DNA of 64,000 nt, taken from the NCBI GenBank assembly GCA_032622095.1, contig CP136064.1:212242205-212306204 (forward strand), read 5' to 3'. Source of the stretch: Siphonodentalium dalli. Its lineage: Eukaryota > Mollusca > Scaphopoda > Gadilida > Siphonodentaliidae. The notes below the pieces were generated by a model, which worked only from the letters and a program-made list of their open reading frames with translations, was not told the origin of the DNA and searched no databases. Positions 33,132-44,762 of the stretch are shown one piece after another; positions within the stretch are counted from its first letter, which is position 1, and each line of letters starts with the position of its first letter. The position numbers were made by a program, and so were the translations under genes.

Positions 33132-33892
33132 AATTTAGAAATTAGGAGAGCAAAATGTTGATTTTTTCTCACAAACTTTCAAGATATGGAATAATTGGTA
33201 GTTAACAACCAGAAGGGGACATCAAATGTGAACAACAGCCCCCCCCCCCCCCCCACCCGGTTAGATCCTATATCGTTTCATGTCACTTGATTTCTCAGAA
33301 TATGCATTACCTTTAGTTTGATAATTGATGCAGAAGATATTACGATTCTAACAATAATTTGTTTTACTAAGTTAGTTATTACATGTAGTAGTATATAAAC
33401 CAACCTAGTGCAGTTTGGCTTAAACAATATTTATTTCTTCCCAAATGAGGGAGGAAGAGGATTTGGCAACAAGCATTAGATGCTTATATAGAGCCATCTC
33501 CTCAAAGCTAGCGCAGCTTGATAGTTGGTGCAGAAGATATTGTTATTCTAAGTAATCACTGGTCTAACAAACATAAAATTACTATAAATGTAGATATTAC
33601 ATGTATATAAACCTAGATAATTCATTAAGCAGATAAATGATAATTCATTAAGCAGATAAATAGAGGCCTTTTAAGAAATCAAATTCAAAATGAAAAAGAC
33701 CCTATTTTCGATCAATAGTTGAATTGAGTAGCAATCTGCAACATCGGCTCACTCAAAACTTGGACACAACTCAATAATCCGTGGTTCCCAACGTGGGTCC
33801 TCTTCCAAGACACTCCACAATTTTTTGCATACATTTCAGTTGCCAACAAGGAAATGTAATGATTTTACTTGTCAGGTATCATTACCACTCAG
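33132..33892. other. Intron 5 stretch with local duplication
   Basis: GTGCAGAAGATATT occurs at 33328 and 33529 with similar following sequence, a diverged tandem duplication of about 200 bases. C15 run at 33240-33254. No exon seen. Confidence 0.5.
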
Positions 33893-34990
33893 GGACCAGC
33901 TAAGTTGGGAGAAGTCACTTTTCCCTGTTTGGTTATTTGGGAGAAGTGGACTGTTATCATGGAGGAATAACAATGGCTGAAGTCCAATTTACACATGAAC
34001 ATCACCCTTCTATGATCCAATATAAAGTATTATACAGCAGAAAAGCCATTTATAAAACCATTATAGGAGTAAGAACACGATTATAATCAGTAAATATATT
34101 TTAAATATGCTGTTTGGGATATATTCATAATGGTATATGAGAGAGGTCACTTCTCTCTAGGGCAAAATTAGGAAGAAGAAACATATTTTAGGGAGAAAAC
34201 GTCTCCAGAGTTGCCCTCTAGGCTGTTCCCTGTTACCACTGCCTCTTCCTCCAGATAGTGTGCACGCATTTATCTATTATGAATAGTAAAACGTGCAGTA
34301 TGCTTTAAAAGCCAATCTATAATATTTCAGATAGTCTGAAAGATTATCGTCGGCTTTCCGTAGAGACAAACTCTGTAACTGTTTGAGAATTTAAGCTAAT
34401 TATTAGCCTCAACCAGATGGATTATATTTGTAGCTAGTGCAGAAAAAGACCTAAGATGTAGATATATGTCAGGTGAGAAGCATTAATGAAAGTATGCGGC
34501 AGCCAGACATGCCTTCAGTGTGTTCAAGTTTACATCTTGCAATATTTGGCCATGTACATGTATATTATCGAAAAGGGTTAATAACTCCGTAAAAAAAAAA
34601 AAAACCCATCATCTATATACATGTTGCACATCTCCAATATGTGGGTAACAATACTCTGAAGTTTCAAATATCTATGATCAAAACTGTAGGAGAAGTTGAT
34701 TACACCATGAAGGTACCCTCATACTGAAAATTATAAATAATGTCAAAATTTTCTAAGCCGAAAAGGGTTAATAACTCTGTCAAAAAATAATTTTTCCGTC
34801 ATCTATATACATGTCACACATCTTCAATATATGGGCAACAATATTCTGAAGTTTAAAATCTCTGGGACAAAATCTGTAAGAGGAGATGATTACAGCATGA
34901 AGGTACTCAAAAGTGTGATGGATGGACGGACGGACGGAGCCCATTTCTATAGTCCCCCTTTTCTTTCAGAACATCGGGTGACAAAAAAAC
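33893..34990 (+). mobile_element. Helentron-like element P3
   Basis: Left module CAGGGACCAGC ... TTGGGAGAAGTCACTT matches 44763 onward. Core units begin near 34575 and 34760 (CATCTATATACATGT, ATCTGTAAGAGGAG...GATTACA, CATGAAGGTAC), followed by GGATGGACGGACGGACGG (34919) and CTATAGTCCCCCTTTTC. Same order as P1 and P2 without a perfect terminal hairpin. Confidence 0.65.
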
Positions 34991-35400
34991 ATGAGAAATA
35001 TAAGTTGGGATAAAATTTATAAATGTTGCGAAAAATTTATAAATAGGAAAATAGAGATAACTCTGATAACTCTACTAAAAAAAGTCAAATCAAGCTATTG
35101 AACTCATAATCACAGGTGCACAGGTTCGCATAGTGGTAAATATCTGTACCTAGTTTTATTAAATAAAACATTTTATAAGTAAAAAAAAGGGGGATAACTC
35201 CCCTACAAAAGATGTACGGACCTCATAATCGCAGGTGCACAAGTTCCCATGGTACTAAATATCTGTGCCATATTACAACAAAAATTGACCGAAAAATATT
35301 GGAATATAAGCTCGGACAAAGTTGCGTCCAAGCTGATTCCTAAAAACACCCAAAACTTTGTTACGGGGGTAGGGTATAATTAAGACAGGGTGTGTTCAGC
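34991..35400. repeat. Two-unit core repeat next to P3
   Basis: CTCATAATCACAGGTGCAC at 35103 and CTCATAATCGCAGGTGCAC at 35223, each followed by TTC[GC]CATNGTNNTAAATATC; unit about 120 bases. Confidence 0.65.
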
Positions 35401-35588
35401 TTTACATCATGAAATATATTTTTCAGATAATGGCATATTCCCTTAATTAAGACGGGGATACAATTGTCCGGTGTTCATTCTTAATATGAATAGTGCACAA
35501 CAAATAAAACATGATTTTAGAACAATTTTCACAATGAATAACATTAAGCACCTAGAACATTTATATGATAAACATTAATATGTATTAT

Positions 35589-36564
35589 CAGTGTTCGCGC
35601 TGTCGGTGGCCAAATTAGCCAATGGCTAATCTTTTTCGAATTTGGCTAATAAAAATTTCATTTGGCTAAAATTTTGGCTAAACTTTTTTTACCCCAAATG
35701 CAGACGGAAAGCATGGAGTCAGAAAGCTAATTAATAAAAGCGCTCAATAGATCGACATTCAAGACGAAGTTAGGCGACGAAAGTATTTCGTTATTTTCGT
35801 ACTTATGAAATATCGTTCCGTAACGGTGGTGTTGATTGAATTGTGGCGGCTGTACAAAGGGAACATTACACAACTTTAGTTTACTGACGCCTAAAAAGAC
35901 TTCTGATGTTCAGACATTGGGCTCTCCGTTGAGAGCATAACAGCCTAATCGTCAAAATGTATAAGCTGTATACTGGTTATGTAATTGATTAAGCCGTCTG
36001 TAAAATAAAATACCTAAATGCTTTGTTCGTTATAGAAGAGCAGCTCTTAACTCAATTGTTACGTAATGGGTGTCATAAAGTGCATCATATCTATTAACCG
36101 GGCTTCACATCATAACAGATTTGAATACAATAGATATTCATCAGTTAACACCTTACTACAGTATAATAAGCCATAGTTAGCGGCCGTCATGCCATGGTGT
36201 CAATAGTGTCCACGACATAGAGTTATTACAATTAGTTTAGCGGATTATAATTATATAGAATGTTAGTTTCATGTTTGCGAATGCCTGTGTGATATGTGAT
36301 GATATGTTCGTATAATATTGTTTTTAAAGTTGTTTTTTTGTGTTGTTTTAATTATGTTTTCATTCTGAGTATAACAAATAAAGTTTAAAACAAATATTTT
36401 AGTCATTAATTGTGAACCGACCAGAAAACGATGATTTAATTTGGCCAAATTTTTTTTTAATTTGGCCAAAAAATATTTGGCTAAAGTTTTTTTCATTTGG
36501 CTAATATAATTTTCATTTGGCTAAACTTTTGGCTAAACTTTTTTTCGGTCCAGCGCGAACACTG
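35589..36564. mobile_element. Non-autonomous hAT element with perfect 8-bp target duplication
   Basis: CAGTGTTCGCGCTG at left and CAGCGCGAACACTG at right form a perfect 14-base terminal inverted repeat. TGTATTAT flanks both sides (35581-35588 and 36565-36572), the 8-bp duplication typical of hAT. Subterminal regions are filled with TTTGGCTAA/TTTGGCCAA direct repeats at both ends (about 35610-35690 and 36430-36540), probably transposase binding sites. The 700-base centre has no transposase. Confidence 0.92.
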
Positions 36565-36572
36565 TGTATTAT

Positions 36573-37085
36573 ACAATGATACCGGTAGTAGAATTCGCTA
36601 ACTCTTTTCCCAACTGCGAACTTGTGAAGCTAGAGACATTTTCACTTTCAAACTAATGGCGCATGACTGTGACTTCCATTATTCTTATTCAAGATCATGT
36701 TTGAGGACCGCTTGATGCAGTCAGTTTTAAATTATTATTATGCAATATATTCACTTTTATTATTACAGTTTCTGAAAATCTATCTATATTGAAATTTGAC
36801 GTATTTATGAGGAAACTCGATGAAAAGAGAACATAAATAATGCTGATGAACAGACAATGATGAGCTACCGTACTGGGTTTTATGCATTTGTTGAAGTTGT
36901 TTTGTGTTGGAAATGGCAAATTTCTTTCTAATCATAAGAAAATCATGAATTTTTAACAAATACTTGAAAAAATACATCATTTGTGAAAGGGACAATATAT
37001 TTCCCTTATGCATTGGTATACACCAAAAACATTAGATATCCTCTAATTATTTTACCATAGGAAAGAAAACTAACAATGAATACTC
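36573..37085. other. Intron 5 stretch without recognised feature
   Basis: Two overlapping minus-strand frames of about 75 codons are AT-rich and show no motif. Confidence 0.45.
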
Positions 37086-37362
37086 TTAAACCCTTTCATG
37101 ATAGGAGCCGCCCTAATGCAGCATTAAAGATCATGTGCAATTGCATTCTCTTACATATGCAAGTCTCCCATAGGGAGCCTTGCATATATAAGAGAATGCA
37201 CTGGCTTACAAGGTCAAAGTAAATATTATTAGGCCAATGTTTTCCCTTATATATGCAAGGCTTCCCTATGGGAGACTCATGAGGAGATTCGTGTATATAA
37301 GAGAATGCATTGGCACAGGGTTTTCGCAAAATTTCAGGAATCTCCAGTCATGGAAGGGTTAA
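37086..37362. mobile_element. Family B MITE, copy B7 (full)
   Basis: TTAAACCCTTTCATGATAGG to CATGGAAGGGTTAA. First cassette stem reads GCAAG...CTTGC rather than GCGAG...CTCGC, a paired change. Confidence 0.88.
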
Positions 37363-37884
37363 TATTCCTTGTTGCAGACTGACCTAGAATGGGTTTACCT
37401 TTGGAAAAGTGTTTTGACGCGTTAGAATTTTAATTATATGATATTGTCAAAAGCAAGCAATTATTAGTTTCAATTTGAGGCTTAAGAGATTATACTCTGC
37501 TTTAACTCTCTTAGTGGTGTGGACAGGCGACCACCTCGGCTCTACACCAGACAAGTCAGAGTTCAAGGGTCAGTATTTCTAGATGCTTGTAATTGTAGTT
37601 CTGCTTATGTAGGGACAGTTTTTCTGTTAAATACTGGCAGAGATTACTGTCAAACTGATGTTTTCAAGAAATAAATACACAACGCAGTGGAATGTATAAA
37701 GCAAATTACATTAAAGAAATGGATTCGATTGTACATGCTGATGCACCACGTATTTATTTCTTTGGGAATTCGACTTTCTCAAAATGCAGATTTTCATTCC
37801 AGATTCCAGAAACGCACTAAATAGTCCAGTTTTAATCTCCACATAGTAAAACTTTCTAACTGTAACGTAAAAAATTTATCACTT

Positions 37885-38078
37885 TTAACCCTTTCATATA
37901 GGGAGCCTCACATATATAAGAGAATGCACTGGCTTATAAAAGGTCAAGGTAAATATTGCTAGACCAATGTATTCTCTTATAAATGCAAGGCTCCCTACAG
38001 GAGACTCGCATATATAAGAGAATACATTGGCACAGGGTTGCGCAAAATTTCAGGAAGCTCCAGTCATGAATGGGTTAA
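37885..38078. mobile_element. Family B MITE, copy B8 (internal deletion)
   Basis: TTAACCCTTTCATATAGGG joins the terminus straight to the middle of the first cassette; second cassette and right end (GCTCCAGTCATGAATGGGTTAA in part) intact. Confidence 0.85.
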
Positions 38079-38882
38079 ATGCCGACTCCTTTCTTTGCCT
38101 CTCCTGCAAGACTAGGTTTGTGTGGTTTATTTCTGTTATATCTCAAATAATTAATGTTCTGCTAATAAGTTCAACACACAGCCTTAGATCCAAGAGCATT
38201 TCTCTGCCTGCCATCTGATTATAACATGTGAATAACCACATATTATGAAGAATGTACAGTTCCATGTATATTTTAGAATTGAATAAGGGAATTCATCATA
38301 TATCGAAGGATATTCAACACAATGTCAGTGTTCCATATCTCAGTCAAAATATGTTCACCAGTGATCAGTCTTAATTTCCAAATTTCCAAAATTTTAGAAC
38401 ATTGGTAAAAATTTCACCTTTGGTCCTGGTATGTTAATTTTTTAAACTGATTGTCAACTATTGATATATTAGTTATTTATCCAACCAATCATTGAAATCC
38501 TCCCAAAATTAAGACTATTATAGTCATGCAAAAGGACCATGCAGGGGGCTAAGAGAAAAAATATTTATATTACTATATTTTGCTTTCAGTAATATTATGG
38601 GTGAAATATTTAACAGAATAGAATCTATCATTCGAATGATATTTGTACTATGATATGATGCTGGAAATTAACAATACAGTTTGATGAATAACAAACACAG
38701 ACAAAACAATAATGTCTGCCCACCACCATAAAGCTTAATCATTCTCAAACAAGTCACAGAGCTGGCCATATTAAATATTCATTCCATTGCTTGTCAATGA
38801 GAAACATGTGATTTCAATTGAATCGCCATTTTCTAATAAAGATTGAGATCCACCCCCCCCATAAGTGAGAGCAAAGTTCTGC

Positions 38883-38932
38883 TTAACCCTTTTATGACGG
38901 TAGCTGTGCTTGTGCAGTATTAAAGACCAAAG
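38883..38932. mobile_element. Family B end fragment
   Basis: TTAACCCTTTTATGACGG and GCTGTGCTTGTGCAGTATTA, then element G begins. Confidence 0.75.
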
Positions 38933-38941
38933 GGAAAGTGC

Positions 38942-39391
38942 TAAAGGCCAACTTAATTTTCGAGTCCCCAGATCACATTATATATAGCATACTCCATATT
39001 ATATACCAATTGAAAGAGGAAGCTCCAATTCAATGTATTATCAACTTATCCGGTTGAATAAACTCTGAACATGTTGTTTTAGTCAAGGTACAGATCTGTG
39101 TCCTGCGCTCAATTTCGATCTGGTCTGTACTGCCAGTCTATTATTCTCAATGGAAGGGAAATAACTCTATCTCTTAGTTGTGAATTATGATGCATTCTGG
39201 GGTAAATAACGGGGGAAGTCTTGATGTGAATCTGAAAATCTGTCATTTGGTGGACACTCCTAGGTCACAGCTGTTTTCATATCCCAGTAGAATATATATA
39301 TTTTTGGTTCCTCTTCAAAATGCTATATAAAATGAAATATGTTGTATATAATGTGATCTGGGATTTCAAAAATTATTGAAGTGGGCCTTTA
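38942..39391. mobile_element. Family G MITE
   Basis: AAAGGCCAACTTAAT with CCCAGATCACATTATATA at left and TATATAATGTGATCTGGG with TGAAGTGGGCCTTT at right; terminal inverted repeat about 50 bases. Interior is non-coding. Confidence 0.8.
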
Positions 39392-39835
39392 AATTATGTT
39401 GACTTCAATTATTCTACTATTGTTAAAGCAAAGAACACTTCTTAATCTTACCCTTATAACATTCCAATCACAAATCTTGTAACGGATGCCATGTGGACTT
39501 CTCATTTATTTAACTTTGTATTTATTCAGCCACTCACACAGTCTGAAATAGCTATTACCTGATTCTTGCCACAAATGTAATTTCCCAAATTAAGACAATA
39601 TAATGTAGCAATGTTTTTTCTTTTAAAATAACTGAGAATAGAAAGAGAAAAAGAACTTATAAATAGACATAATAGACAGGTTGCAAACTACAAGTTCACG
39701 CTCAAGCAGCTAACGCCATGTTGTAAATTTTGTGGTTCCATTTCAGAGTCAGTGACTCTCAGTTCTCCTTTGATTGGAAAGTGGATACGGGCAAGTGAGT
39801 TCAAGAAATTGGTAGTGTATGGTAAGATTATAAAC

Positions 39836-40088
39836 AAACCTTGAAATAGTGTGTCTGTCATTTGCAGAATGAGGTCCCCAGAGGGTGAATTTAGTGATGC
39901 TACCCCATATAGCAGGCTAGCATCACCAAATTCACCCTCTGGGAACCTCATTCTGCTAAGGTGTAAGCAGAATGAGGTCTCCAGAGGGTGAATTTGGTGA
40001 TGCTAGCCCGCTATGCGGGGTAGCATCACTAAATTCACCCTCTGGGGACCTCATTCTGCAAATGACAGACACGCTATTTCAAGGCTTG
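39836..40088. mobile_element. Family A MITE, copy A10 (short)
   Basis: AAACCTTGAAATAGTGTG at left and CACGCTATTTCAAGGCTTG at right; two hairpins, nearly the same as A1 and A4. Confidence 0.88.
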
Positions 40089-40313
40089 GATATAAATGAG
40101 AATGGCTGCCATCAAAGATCCCATCAAAATTGAAATGATATTTCTTGGTCATTGTGTTTAACGAAGAAGACCTGTTTAAAATGTTTGGGGACGAAGATCT
40201 GCTATGTCTTGTTGGGTATACACAACGAGCTCTGCATGTTCGGAATAACAGAAAGAATAAATACAATATCCATCTTCGTCTCACACAAAATGACATTAAT
40301 AGGGCATGATATA

Positions 40314-40399
40314 CAGTAATGCTCTAAGTAATCGACTCCATAACCACAGCAGAATTATGGGTAACTTTTCAGGATTTAGTCGGAAATATGCCTTGTTAC
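40314..40399. repeat. Family D MITE, copy D8 (left half)
   Basis: CAGTAATGCTCTAAGTAATC, same left-arm variant as D1; breaks off at ATGCCTTGTTA. Confidence 0.8.
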
Positions 40400-40569
40400 A
40401 ATAAAAAAACAAAACACTATGATGTACAGCACGAGGAATGTAAATTTCCCTGTGATTGACGTCAGCCATTTGAACAGGAACCTGTAGTTTGAAACCTGCC
40501 TATTGTCACATGTCCTGCCATTAAACTTAAGGAACAAAGGAGTGAGGATCTTTATGTTTTTGTACTAAC

Positions 40570-40667
40570 CATCTTTAATTCGACTTCTTCGTCTGTCAGG
40601 GAACGCATGTAGTCCCGTTTCTTTGGAGATTCTCTAGCGTTAGCTCCATCGTCGTCTTCATCTGAGT
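40570..40667 (-). CDS. Coding exon 5, SPFH-like protein
   Basis: Acceptor TTGATTTTCAG before 40667, donor AAGATG|GTTAGT; 98 bases, phase 1 to phase 0. Residues 72-103: SDEDDDGANARESPKKRDYM then RSLTDEEVELKM. SDEDDD followed by SPKKR looks like a CK2-type acidic stretch and a proline-directed phosphosite (inference). Confidence 0.83.
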
Positions 40668-40709
40668 CTGAAAATCAATTGAGTATTAGGGGAATAGCAT
40701 AGGAGCAAC

Positions 40710-41124
40710 CAAGCCTGCAAATAGTGTGTCTGTCATTTACAGAATGAGGTTCCCAGAGTGGGGATTTAGTTATGCTATACCGCACAGCGGGCTACCATAC
40801 CAAATTCACCCTCTGGTGACCTCATTCTGCTTAAGCCTCAAATTAACAATGTTAGTTGCTTATTCCTTTCTGGTAAGTTTCTATATCCCCTAATTTGCAG
40901 AAGATAAAATGCATAATCGAGGTGACTAATGGGTCAATATCACCAACTTCAACTGGGGAACTTCAATCTGACCCTATGTCTCCCATAGCAGTTGAAGCCT
41001 GAGCAGAATGAGGTCCCAAGAGGGTGGATTTTGTGATGCTATCCAGTCGTGCAGGATAGCATCACTAAATTCACCCTCTGAGGACTTCATTCTGCAAATG
41101 ACAGACACAATATTTGCAGGCTTG
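40710..41124. mobile_element. Family A MITE, copy A11 (long)
   Basis: CAAGCCTGCAAATAGTGTG at left and ATATTTGCAGGCTTG at right; standard spacer. Occupies most of the 613-base intron 4. Confidence 0.88.
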
Positions 41125-41280
41125 TGAGCAAAAATTGTCGAAATAATAGATTAATTTTATTCGAAAATTTATCTCTTCTATGGTAGCATATTATTTTGAA
41201 TGACACAATGTGATTTACAAATGTTCCTTCTCAGAAATGAACTATCAATTATAACATTTTATATGTACTACAGCTATTAC

Positions 41281-41319
41281 CTTTCTGTGAGTCCTCAAAT
41301 GCATTATTTTCCAAAGGAT
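41281..41319 (-). CDS. Coding exon 4, 39-base symmetric exon
   Basis: Acceptor TTTTTTGTGACAG before 41319, donor CAGAAAG|GTAATAG; phase 1-1. Residues 58-70 (first codon shared): D + PLENNAFEDSQK. Length divisible by three, so skipping keeps the frame. Confidence 0.78.
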
Positions 41320-41867
41320 CTGTCACAAAAAATACACACTTCGAGATGAGCTCCTAGCTACTCTCCCTGCATGTCAGAACTATTTTCTCATATAATCATG
41401 CACTATGTACTCTATATGAACTGTCAATCCTCGACTGTCAAAATATCTGCCTGGATGATGTGAATACAAAAGTACATAACCATTTACCAGTGTTTTTATG
41501 AATCTCCACATGTTCAGGACTGTTTACACAAATTAAAATATTGTCACTTTGAAACTTTGTTTTCTCCTTTCAAAAATGATTTTCCAAAATTTATTGTATC
41601 AACCATCATTAGTTTTGCATATCACCAGAATATTCACATAAATCTGGTCCAAGTGTCAACTATTTTTTATCCAAATTAACACTATTTTCAAGAAAATATC
41701 CTGTATATTCCAGAACTTTGAAAATGGAATCCTACAATATCGAGTAGAATGTTAAGTAGAATCAGTGTGTCATAAATATTTAAGTTGTGTGTCAATGTGG
41801 AAGCTGGGGTTCAACACAGAGTTTCTGAGCTTATCAAGAACTATTTTGTGACACATTATATATAAGA

Positions 41868-41951
41868 TAAACCCTTCCGTGATTGGAGCTTCCTGAAATT
41901 TTGCGAAAATCCTGTGCCAATGCATTCTCTTATATATGCGAGTCTCCCATT
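41868..41951. mobile_element. Family B MITE fragment B10
   Basis: TAAACCCTTCCGTGATTGG and the start of a cassette, cut at GCGAGTCTCCCAT, 52 bases from exon 3. Confidence 0.75.
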
Positions 41952-42003
41952 ATTTAATGATTAAAGGTTGAAAAAGATAGAAGTTCTCAGATGAAATACT
42001 TAC

Positions 42004-42042
42004 CGTGAGTTCTAGTAGACTTGGGTGGCAGGAAAATAGGTT
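42004..42042 (-). CDS. Coding exon 3, 39-base symmetric exon
   Basis: Acceptor CGTTTTCTTTCAG before 42042, donor CTCACG|GTAAGTATTT; phase 1-1. Residues 45-57: K + PIFLPPKSTRTH. With exon 2 it forms YKPI (44-47), which fits a YxxPhi sorting motif. Confidence 0.8.
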
Positions 42043-42235
42043 CTGAAAGAAAACGATTAAATATATTAGAGCTGATTCAGGCTGATGCGACATAACTAGA
42101 ATGTCCACCTCCACAACTGCGTTGAATTTGATCAATCCTTTCCTGGCGCTATTGGTTGCTTCATTATCAGAGCACCCTCCTTGAATTTGTATGTACAATA
42201 AGTACTTACAAATTCAAGTACTTATAAAATGTAAG

Positions 42236-44175
42236 ATGTGATGCTTACTATATGTATACACTGGTGGTGTGATACGTACTATATATATACTTGGTGGTGC
42301 GATACTTACAATATGTATACACTGGTGGTGTGATACTTAAAATATGTATACACTGGTGGTGTGTTACTTACTACATGTATATGCAGACACTGGTGTGATA
42401 CTTAAAAAATGTATACATTGGTGGTGTGTTACTTACTATATGCACACATTGGCGGTGTGATACTTACAATATGTATACACTTGTGGTGTGATATTAGAAA
42501 TTACAATATGTATACACTGGTGGTGTGATACTTACAATATGTATACACTGGTGGTGTGATACTTACAATATGTATACACTTGTGGTGTGATACTTGCAAT
42601 ATATATACATTGGTGGTGTGATACTTACTACAGGTATATGCAGACACTGGCAGTGTGATATCATAATTACAATATGTATACACTGCTGGTGTAATACTTA
42701 CAATATGTATACACTGGTGGTGTGATACTTTCAATATGTATACACTGGTGGTGTGATACTTACAATATGTAGTGGTGTGATACTTACAATATGTATATAT
42801 ATACACTGGTGGTGTGATACTTACAATATGTATACACAGGTGGTGTGATACTTACAATATGTATACACTGGTGGTGTGATACTTACTACATGCATATGCA
42901 TACACTGGCAGTGTGATATCATACTTACAATATGTATACACTGCTGGTGTAATACTTACAATATGTATACACTGGTGGTGTGATACTTACAATATGTATA
43001 CACTGGTGGTGTGATACTTACAATATGTACATATATACACGGGTGGTGTGATACTTACAATATGTATACACGGGTGGTGTGATACTTACAATATGTATAC
43101 ACTGGTGGTGTGATACTTACTACATGCATATGCATACACTGGCAGTGTGATATCATACTTACAATATGTATACACTGGTGGTGTAATACTTACAATATGT
43201 ATACACGGTGGTGTGATACTTACTATATGTATACACTGGTGGTGTGATACTTACTATATGTATACACGGGTGGTGTGATACTTACAATATGTATACACTG
43301 GTGGTGTGATACTTACTATATGTATACACGGGTGGTGTGATACTTACTATATGTATACACTGGTGGTGTAATACTTACAATATGTATACACTGGTGGTGT
43401 AACACTTACTATATGTATACACTGGTGGTGTGATACTTACTATATGTATACACTGGTGGTGTAATACTTACAATATGTATACACTGGTGGTGTAATACTT
43501 ACTATATGTATACACGGGTGGTGTGATACTTACTATATGTATACACTGGTGGTGTAATACTTACTATATGTATACACGGGTGGTGTGATACTTACTATAT
43601 GTATACACTGGAGGTGTAATACTTACAATATGTATACACTGGTGGTGTAATACTTACTATATGTATACACGGGTGGTGTGATACTTACTATATGTAAACA
43701 CTGGTGGTGTAATACTTACAATATGTATACACGGTGGTGTGATACTTACTATATGTATACACTGGTGGTGTGATACTTACTATATGTATACACGGGTGGT
43801 GTGATACTTACTATATGTATACACTGGTGGTGTGATACTTACAATATGTATACACGGGTGGTGTGATACTTACTATATGTATACACGGGTGGTGTGATAC
43901 TTACTATATGTATACACTGGTGGTGTGATACTTACTATATGTATACACGGGTGGTGTGATACTTACTATATGTATACACAGGTGGTGTGATACTTACTAT
44001 ATGTATACACGGGTGGTGTGGTACTTACTATATGTATACACGGGTGGTGTGATACTTACTATATGTATACACGGGTGGTGTGATACTTACTATATGTATA
44101 CACGGGTGGTGTGATACTTACTATATGTATACACGGGTGGTGTGATACTTACTATATGTATACACTGGTGGTGGA
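42236..44175 (-). repeat. 31-bp minisatellite made of splice-donor copies (intron 2)
   Basis: About 60 tandem units of 31 bases. On the gene strand each reads GTGTATACATATAGTAAGTA then TCACACCACCA. The first unit is the last 20 or so bases of exon 2 plus the first bases of intron 2, so every unit copies the exon 2/intron 2 boundary with an intact GTAAGTAT. Units near exon 2 read ATATA|GTAAGT; units further away (below about 43200) mostly read ATATT|GTAAGT. A higher-order repeat with GCATATGCATACACTGGCAG recurs at about 42629, 42886 and 43122. The array fills nearly all of the 2.1-kb intron. Confidence 0.95.
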
Positions 44176-44206
44176 TCAACAGTCGTTCCTTCATCTTCTG
44201 GATGTT
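44153..44206 (-). CDS. Coding exon 2, 54-base symmetric exon with PPxY motif
   Basis: Acceptor GTCTATTTTTTAG before 44206, donor ACATATA|GTAAGTATC; phase 1-1. Residues 27-44: E + HPEDEGTTVDPPPVYTY. PPVY (39-42) is a WW-domain ligand of the kind bound by Nedd4-type ubiquitin ligases. The bases encoding PPVYTY are the same ones that open the 31-bp minisatellite. Any of the downstream donor copies could compete with the true one. Confidence 0.83.
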
Positions 44207-44370
44207 CTAAAAAATAGACGATATCTTTTTGTCATGGCCCCAAATACGCCTCAGCACCCAGTAGATATTATGCATACAACTAGTTATAGAGATGATTGTT
44301 CTAATGAGTATTATTAGGTTCATCAACATGCCAAGCTCATTACAGTTACCCAATGGGCAGCAAGTGTTCA

Positions 44371-44760
44371 CAATATGAACCAACCCCCAACAGAAGCCCT
44401 GTATTCTATCACAATCACCATATGAACCAACCCCTGGCACAAACCCTGTATTATACAACAATCACCATATTTAACAACCCATAGCAGAAACCATGTATTA
44501 CCCCACAACCACCATAAAATCCTGCATTACACCACACTCACCATATGAATCAACGCTTTGCAGAAAACCTGTATTATAACACAATCACCATATGATCCAA
44601 CCCATAGTAGAAACCACATATTACACCACACTACCATGAAATCCTGTATTACACCACACTCACGATGATATACTGTTTTACACAAATTCACCATGAAACC
44701 TGTACTACACCACACTCACCATATGAACCAACCCCTAGCAGAAAACCTGTATTATACCAG
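44371..44760 (-). repeat. Donor-derived tandem array in intron 1
   Basis: About ten units with spacings near 46 and 30 bases, anchored by CCATATGAACCAACCCC on the plus strand (44371, 44416, 44463, 44510, 44541, 44588, 44631, 44661, 44691, 44717). On the gene strand two units (44541, 44717) read CATATGGTGAGTGTGGTGTA, matching the exon 1 donor context CATATG|GTGAGTGTGGT at 46063-46081; others read GTGATTG. Confidence 0.8.
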
Positions 44761-44762
44761 GG

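Larger units (their letters stand above)
15611..40569 (-). other. Intron 5, about 25 kb
   Basis: Joins exon 5 (phase 0, donor AAGATG|GTTAGT) to exon 6 (phase 0). Holds most of the MITEs listed here. I found no further phase 0-0 exon with convincing splice sites, but a short one could be missed by eye. Confidence 0.6.

Noticed and set aside
42501-42806. Open frame with repeated CKYHTT-like peptide
   Set aside because: Read-through of the 31-bp minisatellite; frame open only because the local units read ATATTG.
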